DNA from: Ideonella_A sp031398385
GTDB lineage: Bacteria; Pseudomonadota; Gammaproteobacteria; Burkholderiales; Burkholderiaceae_C
NCBI GenBank assembly: GCA_031398385.1
Contig: JANNNE010000125.1
Coordinates: 1-13,066, forward strand
Reading direction: 5' to 3'
DNA: 13,066 nt
Shown in pieces: positions 1 through 7,190 of the stretch (position 1 is its first letter; each line of letters starts with the position of its first letter). The notes under the pieces were generated by a model, which worked only from the letters and a program-made list of their open reading frames with translations, did no database searches and had not been told where the DNA came from. The translations under genes and the position numbers were made by a program.

Positions 1-9
1 CAGGGCCTG

Positions 10-1341
10 ATGAAGTCGTGGTCCGAAGCGCCGACGGTCGCCGCGCTGGAGGCCAGCGATATGGCGGTGCCGGATGTGCGGCCGGGCAGCACGCCGGGAC
101 CGCTTGTTGCATCTGACGAACCGTCCGCGCCTGGGAAAAAGGCCCATGGCGAACTGGTTTCGCAGTTGCGCGACATGCTCGCGACGACGCTGGAGCAGAC
201 CTCCGCCAGCCAGGCCGATCTGCACGCCGAGAGCAAGCTGCTGGCCGAACAGCTGCGCAGCGGCGGCGATCAGGTGGCGAACGATCGCTTGTCCGAGCAG
301 ATGCGCCGGCACTGGGAGAAACTCGAGTTCCGCGACAGCGAACGCGCCATCGTTCAGGATGGGGTGGTGCGTCTGCTGCGCCTGCTGGTCAACAACGTCG
401 GCGAACTGTCGTCGGACGACGTCTGGCTGAACGGGCAGATCACGGTCCTGCGCGACATCCTGGCGCAGCCGATGGACAAGAAGGCCATCGCCGATGCCGA
501 GCGAAGCCTGCGCGACACCATCATCCGGCAAGGCTCGCTGAAACAGAGCCTGGTCGAGTGCCGGACCTCGCTGAAGAACCTGCTGACCACCTTCGTCGAT
601 CGCCTGGCCGATGTCACCGAGCAGACGGGCGAGTACCACTCGAAGATCGAGGGCTACAGCCAGCGGATCGGCAGTGCCGACAAGCTGTCGGATGTCGGGC
701 AGCTGCTGGATGAAATCATGCTCGAGACGCGGGCCATTCAGGACAAGGCTCAGCAGTCGCACCAGCAACTGATCTCGACCCGCAAGCAGGCGACCGATGC
801 CGAACAACGGGTCCGCCAGCTCGAGCGTGAGCTGGAACTCGTCAGCGAGAAGATGCACGAGGACCAGCTGACCGGCACCCTGAACCGGCGCGGCATGGAT
901 GAAGCGCTGGCGCGCGAGATTTCGCGCTCCGATCGGCAATCGACACCGGTCAGCCTGGCCCTGCTCGATATCGACAATTTCAAGCAGCTCAACGATACGC
1001 TTGGCCATCTGGCCGGCGACCAGTCGCTGATACACCTGACGTCGGTCATCAAGCAGACCCTGCGCCCGACCGACACCGTGGCGCGTTACGGCGGCGAGGA
1101 GTTCATCATCATCATGTCCGAAACGGCGCTGCAGGTGGCGGTCGACAGCATCACGCGGCTGCAACGTGAACTCACCAAGAAGCTGTTTCTGCACAACGAC
1201 ACCCGCAAGTTGATCACCTTCAGCGCCGGTGTCGCGCTGCGCGACAGCAAGGAGGGCGCGGAGGATCTGATCAGGCGTGCCGACAAGGCCATGTACCAGG
1301 CCAAGAAGGCCGGCAAGAACCGGGTGGTGGCGGCCGACTGA
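10..1341 (+). CDS. Diguanylate cyclase (GGDEF domain), soluble, possibly 5'-truncated by the window edge
   Basis: The product would make cyclic di-GMP from two GTP in the cytoplasm. The C-terminal GGDEF domain covers about residues 285-440. It opens with the usual DxLTGxxNRRG stretch, carries the metal-binding Asp in DIDNFK, and has the active-site motif GGEEF at 361-365. An RxxD inhibitory site (Arg352-Asp355) lies exactly five residues before GGEEF, so product feedback inhibition should be intact. The ~280-residue N-terminal part is hydrophilic with no membrane segment. It is mostly helical in character, with a likely coiled coil just before the catalytic domain (about 240-285). I recognise no named sensor domain there. 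The frame is open back to base 1, so the true start could lie upstream. ATGs at 10 and 61 are both possible and neither has a strong ribosome-binding site. I see no hairpin-plus-T-run terminator after the stop. Confidence 0.93.
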   Translation: MKSWSEAPTVAALEASDMAVPDVRPGSTPGPLVASDEPSAPGKKAHGELVSQLRDMLATTLEQTSASQADLHAESKLLAEQLRSGGDQVANDRLSEQMRRHWEKLEFRDSERAIVQDGVVRLLRLLVNNVGELSSDDVWLNGQITVLRDILAQPMDKKAIADAERSLRDTIIRQGSLKQSLVECRTSLKNLLTTFVDRLADVTEQTGEYHSKIEGYSQRIGSADKLSDVGQLLDEIMLETRAIQDKAQQSHQQLISTRKQATDAEQRVRQLERELELVSEKMHEDQLTGTLNRRGMDEALAREISRSDRQSTPVSLALLDIDNFKQLNDTLGHLAGDQSLIHLTSVIKQTLRPTDTVARYGGEEFIIIMSETALQVAVDSITRLQRELTKKLFLHNDTRKLITFSAGVALRDSKEGAEDLIRRADKAMYQAKKAGKNRVVAAD

Positions 1342-1522
1342 GTTCGCGTCTGCTCGTGGGGAGCGCGGTGCGGACCTTGAAAGCTGAGTCTGCATCCAGG
1401 CACGACCGGATTTGCCGGCGCAGCGGGTATTTGTTCATGACAATCCGAGCAGTTGTCCGACACCATTCAGGCTGCGGTGTTTTTATGCTTCGGACCCATC
1501 CACATCATCCGGAAAGCGCCCG

Positions 1523-1774
1523 ATGTCCGACGATCTCCTCACCGAACTGAAACAGCACGACGAAGCACGGGACGGTTTTCCAGGCGAGCACTGGATCGTG
1601 CTGGCGGCCGGACTGGGCGTCTGGTACCTGTCCGCCAAGGCACCATCGGCCGTGGTCAAGTTGATCGGCATGGCGGCCGCTACTGCGCTGATCGGCCGCG
1701 CTGCAAGCGGGCGAGACGGGTTGGCCAAGCTGCTGCGGTATACGCCGGTCGGCGGGGCCTTGCGTCGGAGGTGA
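1523..1774 (+). CDS. Small hypothetical membrane protein (83 aa)
   Basis: I do not recognise this protein. The ATG at 1523 is preferred because a GGAAAG ribosome-binding site lies about six bases upstream. The longer frame starting at 1412 adds 37 residues with no such site. The N-terminal ~22 residues are charged (MSDDLLTELKQHDEAR). Two hydrophobic segments follow, about residues 23-38 and 43-61, then a basic tail ending RRR. This suggests a small inner-membrane hairpin protein. The segment around residues 57-75 (IGRAASGRDGLAKLL) loosely recalls the DUF2892/YgaP-type membrane repeat, but this is a weak impression. It stands alone: 181 bp separate it from the cyclase upstream, and the next gene is convergent. 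Confidence 0.6.
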   Translation: MSDDLLTELKQHDEARDGFPGEHWIVLAAGLGVWYLSAKAPSAVVKLIGMAAATALIGRAASGRDGLAKLLRYTPVGGALRRR

Positions 1775-1975
1775 TGGCGCCTGCGCGTGGTTCCGGGGCA
1801 CCCACCTCGCCCCGGGGATCCAGGCCCATGCTCGGGGTCAGCGTGACCTTCTTGTGCTTGCTGCTGACCCGGCCCGGGGAACCCTGACCATGCCGTGCAT
1901 GGGTTGAAGTTCTTCGAGGTCAACCGGTTCGACACGCATGCCGGATGTCCTCGGCGGCTGCGCCGGGATGTGCGA
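1775..1975. other. Convergent intergenic region with nested inverted repeats
   Basis: About 200 bp separate two converging genes. GGGTCAGC at 1835-1842 is matched perfectly by GCTGACCC at 1863-1870 (20-base spacer). An outer pair, GGTTCC at 1789-1794 and GGAACC at 1878-1883, encloses it. A smaller CGGCG-GCTG-CGCCG hairpin sits at 1952-1965. No T-run follows on either strand, so I do not call a classical terminator. The region could still form a bidirectional RNA structure that ends or protects both transcripts. No convincing gene lies here. Confidence 0.45.
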
Positions 1976-2833
1976 TCACTTGCCCAGCCATTCCAGCAGC
2001 AGCCGGCTGACCTCGGCGGGTTTTTCTCGCTGCAGGAAGTGCCCGGCGCCTGCTACCTCCTGGTATCGGTATTCGCCGCTGAAGTACCGGCTCTGGTCGG
2101 TCATCAGTTCGGCGCGCAGGTCGTCCGCCCCGCACAGCGCCAGCGTCGGCACGTCGATCGGGCGCTCGAACAGCGGGCGCAGATGAGCCAGGGTCGGATC
2201 GCCCCGGATCGGATCGAGCATGGCGCGGTAGTAGCCGAGCGTGGCGGTCAATACGCCGGGCTGCGCCAGCATGGTCTTGATGCCGGCGATGTGGGCAGCG
2301 TCCTCATGCCCGGGACTGGTCCAGTAGGTCCACAGGTAGTCGATGAAGGCGGCGTCACGGTCCAGCAGCGCGCGCTCGGGCAGGTTCGGAAGCTGAAAGA
2401 ACCACCAGTGGAAGGAGCGGTGTACATGTTTCGGATCGAGCATGCTCTTCGCCACCTCTGCCGGGTGGGGCACCGCCATCACCACCGCACGCCGCACCAG
2501 CTGTGGAAAGGCCGCCAGCACCGCGTACGAAATGATGGCCCCCCAGTCCTGACCCACCAGGAACACCGATTCCCCGACGCCCAGTTCCTGGATCAGCGCA
2601 GCCACGTCGGTAGCCAGGGTGGCCTTGTCGTAGTAGCCGTCGGCCGGGATGGCGGTGGGGTGGTAGCCGCGCAGAAAGGGCGCCACCACACGGTAGCCGG
2701 CGGCTGCCAGCACGGGCATCTGGTGGCTCCAGGTATGGGCAGAGTCCGGAAAGCCGTGCAGCATCAGCACCAGCGGGCCGCTTCCCTGCTCCAGGTAGGC
2801 GAAATCGAGGTCGTTGGCTCGGACGTTTGGCAT
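1976..2833 (-). CDS. Alpha/beta hydrolase, epoxide hydrolase-like
   Basis: This 285-residue protein has the alpha/beta-hydrolase fold. It carries the oxyanion-hole motif HGFP (26-29) and the nucleophile elbow GQDWG with Asp96 as nucleophile, which is the epoxide hydrolase/haloalkane dehalogenase pattern rather than a serine esterase. An acid candidate lies in GADD, and the catalytic His is in GAGHF near the C-terminus. The cap region (about 130-210) has Tyr residues (WTYW, GYYRAML) of the kind that activate an epoxide oxygen. No signal peptide is visible, so it should be cytoplasmic. It is the last gene of the ArsR-led operon, 45 bases after the DUF4287/DUF5655 gene. The ATG at 2833 has only a weak GAG ribosome-binding site. 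The substrate is unknown, and fluoroacetate/haloalkane dehalogenase-type activity cannot be excluded. Confidence 0.88.
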   Translation of the reverse strand: MPNVRANDLDFAYLEQGSGPLVLMLHGFPDSAHTWSHQMPVLAAAGYRVVAPFLRGYHPTAIPADGYYDKATLATDVAALIQELGVGESVFLVGQDWGAIISYAVLAAFPQLVRRAVVMAVPHPAEVAKSMLDPKHVHRSFHWWFFQLPNLPERALLDRDAAFIDYLWTYWTSPGHEDAAHIAGIKTMLAQPGVLTATLGYYRAMLDPIRGDPTLAHLRPLFERPIDVPTLALCGADDLRAELMTDQSRYFSGEYRYQEVAGAGHFLQREKPAEVSRLLLEWLGK

Positions 2834-2878
2834 CTCGGGCTCTAGTTGGTGGCGTTGTTCTGCGTGGCGAGGGGTTGA

Positions 2879-3478
2879 TCAGCCCGCGGCGTCGTAGGCC
2901 GCACGCAACCAGTTCGTCAGCTCGGCGTCGACTTCGTTGGCCGACGCGAGGCGCACGGTGTACTGGCACATGCCACCGGGCAGCTGCGCCTTCAGCCGCG
3001 GCGACGGCGCCAGTGGCTTGACGTTAAGCCCGATCTCGATCTGGTCCTTGGTGGCTGGGCCGACCATCGCAAACTGCTTCTTGCGACGCAGGCTGATGTG
3101 GGCCTTCTTTGGCGCTTCCTCGAAGCTGCCGAAGCCGCGGACCAGCTTCATGACCGCTTCGTGCAGCGTTCGCAACGGCGCCTTGGGGCCGACGTAAATC
3201 GTGTCCAGGGGATCGACGAACTCGCCGGGGTCGCCGCCTGTGCCAGCGGGCTGCGCGGGCTTCCCGTCCAGCACCGGCAACGGCTTGCCGTAGGTCAAGG
3301 CCACCGTGTTTGCATCGCCATAGCCAAGCTTGAAATGCTCCATCAGCAGCGTTCGGCGCTCGCCGACCTTGGCCAGCCCACTGGCAGCCAGCACCGAGTG
3401 CAATTCGGCGATTGACTTGCCGGTCTTGCCCTGAATATTGCGCAGCTGGGTCAGGGTTGCGGCTGTCGGGTCTGCCAT
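2879..3478 (-). CDS. DUF4287 / DUF5655 domain protein
   Basis: The 199-residue protein looks like the two-domain DUF4287-DUF5655 family. The N-terminal ~70 residues carry the IQGKTGKSIAELHSVL and HFKLGYGDAN stretches typical of DUF4287. A Gly/Pro-rich linker (about 68-90) follows, then a DUF5655-like domain (about 95-197) with FEEAPKKAHISLRRKKQFAMV and an alternating strand/helix pattern. The biochemical role of the family is not known to me. I recall such proteins often being encoded near ArsR-SRPBCC pairs, as here. Translation should be strong: an AAAGGAGA ribosome-binding site lies about seven bases before the ATG. Only 13 bases separate it from the upstream SRPBCC gene, so it is co-transcribed. 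There is no signal peptide or membrane segment. Confidence 0.85.
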   Translation of the reverse strand: MADPTAATLTQLRNIQGKTGKSIAELHSVLAASGLAKVGERRTLLMEHFKLGYGDANTVALTYGKPLPVLDGKPAQPAGTGGDPGEFVDPLDTIYVGPKAPLRTLHEAVMKLVRGFGSFEEAPKKAHISLRRKKQFAMVGPATKDQIEIGLNVKPLAPSPRLKAQLPGGMCQYTVRLASANEVDAELTNWLRAAYDAAG

Positions 3479-3491
3479 GGTGGATCTCCTT

Positions 3492-4016
3492 TCAGGGCTT
3501 GTTCAGTGGCCAGTGCTCGCTTCGCGTGCGTTCGGGCAAGACGAATTCCAGGTGATCGAACAGCCAGTACATGATCCGCGTGCCGAGCGTCGGGTGACCG
3601 TTCTCGGCGATCGCCTTCAGGCTGTTCATCATCGAGGTGCCGCCACTGGCCATGCTCTTCCCGGTGCGGCTGTTCGCCGCCAGGCCGATGACCCGCAAGG
3701 TGACTTCCACCCCGGTGCCGACCGGCTTGAGTTCGTAGGACACCTGACAGACCGGATCATCGTACTGTGTGAAGCGGTGTGTATGCACGAACCGGTTCGG
3801 CGGATCGAACACCCGCACCTCGCCATCCACGATCACATGCTTGCCGCTGCCGGTACGCATCTGCATCCTTGCCCCTGGCACCAGACCGGTGGTGTGCAGC
3901 CACGCGTTGAATACCGCCCCCTGCGCCTCACCGGTCTTGGTGAGCTCGTGCCAGACGCGCTGGATGTCTGCATTGACGAAGATTCGAAAAACCGCCTCGG
4001 TCGGGTCGTCAGCCAT
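3492..4016 (-). CDS. SRPBCC / AHSA1-family protein
   Basis: The 174-residue product starts MADDPTEAVFRIFVNADIQR, the usual opening of the AHSA1 branch of the SRPBCC (START-like) superfamily. This is a helix-grip fold with a deep cavity for hydrophobic ligands. The pattern GxxxxxRVFDPPNRFVHTHRF in the middle and VEVTLRV toward the C-terminal half fits the fold. I chose the ATG at 4016 because it begins exactly where family members begin. A longer frame starting at 4061 lies inside the upstream gene. The start overlaps the arsR stop codon by 8 bases (ATGGCTGA), so translation is probably coupled. The C-terminal ~35 residues (MYWLFDHLEFVLPE) extend beyond the core. Ligand and function are unknown; ArsR-SRPBCC pairing is common and the partner is presumably regulated by the repressor. 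Confidence 0.9.
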   Translation of the reverse strand: MADDPTEAVFRIFVNADIQRVWHELTKTGEAQGAVFNAWLHTTGLVPGARMQMRTGSGKHVIVDGEVRVFDPPNRFVHTHRFTQYDDPVCQVSYELKPVGTGVEVTLRVIGLAANSRTGKSMASGGTSMMNSLKAIAENGHPTLGTRIMYWLFDHLEFVLPERTRSEHWPLNKP

Positions 4017-4395
4017 GATTCGCTTTCTTGCGTTGAGCAGGCGCGCGGGACGGCAGCGCACGTACTTCGGCGCCCTCGGCGTCGTATTTCAACCTGGTCA
4101 GCCGGGCCGCCCAGAAGGCACTGAACTCGGTGGTCCAGCGCTCGTGGATCAGCTGGATCGGCGTGGGGTCGAACCAGAGCCGCCGATCGCGCCCTTCGCG
4201 CTGCGAGACGACCAGCCGGCCATGCTCCAGTACCGCCAGGTGCTTCATCACCGAGAAGCGCCCGACCTCATCGGCAAAAAATTCGGCGACTCGGTTCACG
4301 TTGCAGCCCGGCTCGCGTTTCAGAAGGTCGAGGATGCGACGGCGCAGATCGGACGACAGCGCGAAGAAGGTTGCATCGAGTTCGTCGTCTTTCAT
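4009..4395 (-). CDS. ArsR-family winged-helix repressor
   Basis: This 128-residue regulator has a winged helix-turn-helix (about residues 5-80). Helix FFALSSDLRRRILDLLK leads into a recognition helix around GRFSVMKHLAVLEHG (45-59) and a wing at VVSQREGRDRRLWF. It has a single Cys (31) and no ELCVCDL metal site, so it is not an arsenic/metal sensor. It belongs with the ArsR proteins paired with SRPBCC genes, whose C-terminal helix (ERWTTEFSAFWAARLTRL) is also present. The start is the ATG at 4395. A TTG 13 codons upstream is in frame but is better read as part of a TTGACA -35 box. No Shine-Dalgarno sequence precedes the ATG, because a 20-bp palindrome occupies that place. It is the first gene of a four-gene operon and likely represses it. 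Confidence 0.9.
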   Translation of the reverse strand: MKDDELDATFFALSSDLRRRILDLLKREPGCNVNRVAEFFADEVGRFSVMKHLAVLEHGRLVVSQREGRDRRLWFDPTPIQLIHERWTTEFSAFWAARLTRLKYDAEGAEVRALPSRAPAQRKKANHG

Positions 4396-4434
4396 ATGTG
4401 ACACTATGGTCACATTTTGGCGGCTTGTTGTCAA
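4396..4434 (-). promoter_or_regulatory. arsR promoter with overlapping palindromic operator
   Basis: A perfect -35 box, TTGACA, lies at 4434-4429. Seventeen bases later comes GACCAT (4411-4406), a 3/6 match to the -10 box. The -10 lies inside a perfect inverted repeat, ATGTGAC-N6-GTCACAT (4396-4415), which ends at the base just before the arsR ATG. Repressor binding there would block RNA polymerase. The expected transcription start is near 4399, giving a leader of only about four bases. The TGTGA-N6-TCACA core also equals the CRP/FNR-type consensus, so a CRP-like site is the alternative reading, although its position over the -10 argues for repression. Confidence 0.65.
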
Positions 4435-4555
4435 GCCTCTTGAGTCGTCGATTGATCAGCAGGTGCGCCGATGAAGTCCGGACCGACGTCGAACCAGTCA
4501 CCGCGGGTGCGCGCGCCGCGATGGACTGCCCGGCGTCGCCGCGGCACCAGCCGAC
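4435..4555. other. Spacer between two co-oriented operons
   Basis: This stretch separates the end of the XRE-cupin gene from the arsR promoter. It holds GC-rich short self-complementary pieces, such as CGCGG and CCGCG around 4502-4520 with a 9-base loop. I see no T-run, gene or clear terminator. Confidence 0.35.
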
Positions 4556-5152
4556 TCAGAACGTGGCAGGGGTATTGATCCAGATAATCCGCGCCACCGA
4601 ACGGCCGACGTTGCGATAACCATGCGGCTGCTGGCTGGAGAACGTGAAGGCATCGCCGGCCTGCAGGATGTGCCGCTCGTCGCCGAGCAAGAGTTCGACC
4701 TTGCCGACCAGCACGTAGCCGACTTCTTCACCGACGTGCACGATCTGCCCGTCCGACGCCGCGCCAGGTTCAACGATGTGGATGTTGGCCTGCAGCAGCC
4801 CGCCGCGTTCGGCCAGCACCAGCCGTTCCAGCGCGATGCCCCCGGTCTTGATGACCGGGCGTTCGCCCGCCCGCAGCACCGGCCCCGCTGCGGGTGAATC
4901 TTCGGTGGTCAGCGACGCGATGTTCGAGTCAAGCGCCACCGCGATCCGGTGCAGCATCGCCAGCGACGGCGCCGCCTGGGCGTTCTCGATCTTGGAAATC
5001 AGGCTCTCGGAGCAACCGGCCTTGGCGGCCACCTGCGTCAAGGTCAGGCCGGCCACCCGACGCGCATGGCGGATGCGTGCGCCCAGCATCGAAGGCAGCC
5101 GGGAAAGGTTGTCATCGGGTGTTTCGGGGGTCTTGTCCGGCTGCTTCTTCAC
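4556..5152 (-). CDS. XRE-family transcriptional regulator with C-terminal cupin sensor
   Basis: The 198-residue protein joins an XRE helix-turn-helix (about 23-78: GARIRHARRVAGLTLTQVAAKAGCSESLISKIENAQ) to a cupin_2 domain (about 120-195). Cupin residues that could bind a metal or ligand are His139, Glu143 and His177. Regulators of this shape commonly sense a small metabolite and control uptake or catabolism genes of amino acids, amines or related compounds. It is the last gene of the transporter-amidohydrolase operon, 33 bases after the hydrolase stop, so it is a candidate local regulator. The start is a GTG, the first start codon after an in-frame TGA (the hydrolase stop). No good ribosome-binding site precedes it. 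The ATG at 5089 (residue 22) is an alternative that would keep the whole HTH. Confidence 0.9.
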   Translation of the reverse strand: MKKQPDKTPETPDDNLSRLPSMLGARIRHARRVAGLTLTQVAAKAGCSESLISKIENAQAAPSLAMLHRIAVALDSNIASLTTEDSPAAGPVLRAGERPVIKTGGIALERLVLAERGGLLQANIHIVEPGAASDGQIVHVGEEVGYVLVGKVELLLGDERHILQAGDAFTFSSQQPHGYRNVGRSVARIIWINTPATF

Positions 5153-5185
5153 GTCGGATGATGCGGTGTCGTGTTCGTGCGGTTT

Positions 5186-6472
5186 TCAGGCAGCCAGGCG
5201 GGTCACCGCCGCGGCCAGTGCCTTGACACCGAGGACCAGGTCGTCGTGATCGGTCGCTTCGGTGGCGTTGTGGCTGATGCCGTTCTTGCTCGGCACGAAG
5301 ATCATCGCGGTGGGGCAGAACCCGGCCAGATACATCGCGTCGTGGAAGGCGCCGGAGGTAAGCCGCAGCGGTGGTGCCTTGCCGGCCCGCTCGGCGGTGC
5401 CGGCGCAGGCTTCCTCGATCAGCGCCAGCATCGACGGCGGAAAATGCGTCGGTTCCCGTGTGAAGAGACAGGCCACCTCGATGCGATCGCTCCACGCGTG
5501 GTCGGCCACGATGCGCTTGAATGCCGCATCGAATTCTGCCAGCACCGCCTCGTCAACGCAGCGCATGTCGACGCTGAACTCGACTTCACCCGGTATCGTG
5601 TTGATCGAATTCGGCCCGACGGTCCAGCGGCCGAGCGTCAGGCGCAGCTGCCTGGCCGCGCGCGTCGCGGCCTCGGCATACAGCTGATGCGCCAGCTGCA
5701 CCGCGGTGGCCATTGCATCCTGGCGCACATCCATCGGCGTGGTTCCCGCGTGCGCCGCCATGCCGGTGATCTTGACGGTGTACCAGCGCACGCTCTGGAT
5801 GCCGGTCACCACGCCGAGCGTCGCGCCGGCGTTCTCGAGCACCGGTCCTTGTTCGATGTGCAGTTCGATGTAGCTGTCGAGCGGACGCAATGGTTGCCTG
5901 CGTGGCACGTCGGTGATCTCGTTCAGTGCGCGGTCAACCGCGTCGCCGAAGCTGATCTGGTCGCCGTCGAGCGAGCGCCGGTACTGCTGCAGCCGCGACG
6001 GATCGACATAGGCGCTGGACCCCATGCAACCGGGCCCGAAGCGGCTGCCTTCCTCGTTGGTCCAGGCCACCACCTCGACCGGCTTGCGGGTCTGGATGCC
6101 GGCGTCGTCCAGCGCCTCGATGATGGCCAGTCCGGCCAACACACCGTAGGCGCCATCGAGCTTGCCACCTACCGGCTGGGTGTCGCCATGGCTGCCGGTC
6201 AACACCGGCGGCAGATCGTTTTGCAGGCCGGCCCGGCGAAAGAACAGATTGGCGCAGTCGTCCACCTGGACACTGCAGCCGAGCGCGCGCGCGCGCTCGA
6301 TCAGGAACCGCCGCGACGCCAGGTCGATGTCGCTCAAGGTCTGGCGCGTGACACCGCCATCGTCTCGCCCACCGAACTGCGCCAGCGTGGCGATTGCGGT
6401 TCGCAGGCGCTCGCTGTCGATGTGATCCTGTACCCGCAGTTCCGCGGCTTGTTGCACCGGCTTGATGTTCAT
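5186..6472 (-). CDS. Zn-dependent amidohydrolase, N-carbamoyl-amino-acid hydrolase / beta-ureidopropionase type (M20 family)
   Basis: This 428-residue enzyme belongs to the hydantoinase/carbamoylase branch of the M20 family. Expected reaction: hydrolysis of an N-carbamoyl group or similar amide, giving an amino acid, CO2 and ammonia. Binuclear metal ligands are all visible: His95 in GSHGDTQPVGGKLDG, bridging Asp106 in the same motif, Glu140/141 in TNEEGSRF, His205 in ELHIEQGP and His401 in GISHNATE. The lid/dimerisation region (about 210-330) includes GMAAHAGTTPMDVRQDA. Start choice: the ATG at 6472 has TTGAGAA about nine bases upstream; a TTG two codons earlier is less likely. It lies 10 bases after the livF-like stop, so it is part of the transporter operon and probably acts on the imported compound. 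Allantoate or N-carbamoyl-beta-alanine hydrolysis is equally compatible; sequence alone does not decide. Confidence 0.92.
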   Translation of the reverse strand: MNIKPVQQAAELRVQDHIDSERLRTAIATLAQFGGRDDGGVTRQTLSDIDLASRRFLIERARALGCSVQVDDCANLFFRRAGLQNDLPPVLTGSHGDTQPVGGKLDGAYGVLAGLAIIEALDDAGIQTRKPVEVVAWTNEEGSRFGPGCMGSSAYVDPSRLQQYRRSLDGDQISFGDAVDRALNEITDVPRRQPLRPLDSYIELHIEQGPVLENAGATLGVVTGIQSVRWYTVKITGMAAHAGTTPMDVRQDAMATAVQLAHQLYAEAATRAARQLRLTLGRWTVGPNSINTIPGEVEFSVDMRCVDEAVLAEFDAAFKRIVADHAWSDRIEVACLFTREPTHFPPSMLALIEEACAGTAERAGKAPPLRLTSGAFHDAMYLAGFCPTAMIFVPSKNGISHNATEATDHDDLVLGVKALAAAVTRLAA

Positions 6473-6482
6473 CTGCAAATTC

Positions 6483-7190
6483 TCAACCGAAATACGCCGA
6501 GCGAACCTCGTCGTTGGTCGACAGCTCGGTGGCCGAACCCTGCGCCATCACACGACCCTGCGACAACACATAGCCGCGGTGCGAAATGGCGAGCGTCTGG
6601 CGCGCGTTCTGTTCGACCAGCAACACCGTCATGCCCTGTTCGTTGATCTGCTGGATCACGCGAAAGTTCTCCTTCACAAACAGCGGCGACAGGCCCAGCG
6701 ATGGTTCGTCGATCACCAGCAGCTTCGGCGCGGCCATCAGGCCGCGGCCGATCGACACCATCGCCTGCTCGCCGCCCGACATCGTTCCGGCCAGCTGTGC
6801 CGCACGCTCCTTCAGGCGCGGGAAGATTTCGTAGACCTTCGCGAACTGGCTGCGGATCAGCGCGGCGTCAGATTCGAGGTAGGCGCCGAGCGCCAGGTTT
6901 TCATGCACCGTCATGTTGGGGAACACCTTGCGACCCTCAGGGATGCAGGCGATGCCGCTGGCGATGATTTGGTGGGTCTTGTCGGCGGCGATGTTGCGCC
7001 CTTGCCAGCGGATTTCGCCCTGGCGCGCCGGCGTCAGGCCGACGATGGCGCGAATCAGCGTGCTCTTGCCAGCGCCGTTGGCACCCAGAATGCAGGTAAT
7101 CTTGCCCGGCTCGACCTCGATCGACACGTCGTGCAGCACGTTGACCTTGTCGTAGCCGGTCGTCAGGTTCTTCACGCTGAGGGCGCTCAC
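6483..7190 (-). CDS. livF: Branched-chain/amide-type ABC transporter ATPase, LivF-like
   Basis: The 235-residue cytoplasmic ATPase is one of two energising subunits of a HAAT-family importer. Walker A is GANGAGKST (36-44), the signature is SGGEQ (138-142), and Walker B is KLLVIDEP with Asp161 and Glu162. CIPEGRKVFPNMTV after the Q-loop region and LLVEQNA in place of a switch His are typical of LivF. The GTG start at 7190 shares four bases (GTGA) with the livG-like stop, indicating translational coupling. A GGGAGAA ribosome-binding site lies about seven bases upstream. Unlike its LivG-like partner, its ABC signature is normal. The symbol reflects family membership; the real substrate need not be leucine/isoleucine/valine. 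Confidence 0.93.
   Translation of the reverse strand: MSALSVKNLTTGYDKVNVLHDVSIEVEPGKITCILGANGAGKSTLIRAIVGLTPARQGEIRWQGRNIAADKTHQIIASGIACIPEGRKVFPNMTVHENLALGAYLESDAALIRSQFAKVYEIFPRLKERAAQLAGTMSGGEQAMVSIGRGLMAAPKLLVIDEPSLGLSPLFVKENFRVIQQINEQGMTVLLVEQNARQTLAISHRGYVLSQGRVMAQGSATELSTNDEVRSAYFG

Noticed and set aside
1427..1500. Possible -10 like TATGCT before the small membrane protein gene
   Set aside because: No acceptable -35 box was found at 16-18 bases upstream.
1952..1965. Small GC hairpin after the alpha/beta hydrolase stop considered as a terminator
   Set aside because: The stem is only five base pairs and no T-run follows it.
1895..2845. 316-codon plus-strand frame over the alpha/beta hydrolase
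   Set aside because: It is antisense to a well-supported hydrolase and shows no ribosome-binding site or recognisable domain.
4268..4501. 77-codon minus-strand frame overlapping the arsR promoter
   Set aside because: It overlaps the arsR gene in another frame and its product has no recognisable features; the promoter and operator explain the region better.
5171..6646. 491-codon open frame on the plus strand across the hydrolase gene
   Set aside because: It lies opposite a gene with all catalytic motifs. Its translation is rich in His, Arg, Gln and Gly with no family pattern, as expected for the antisense of high-GC coding DNA.
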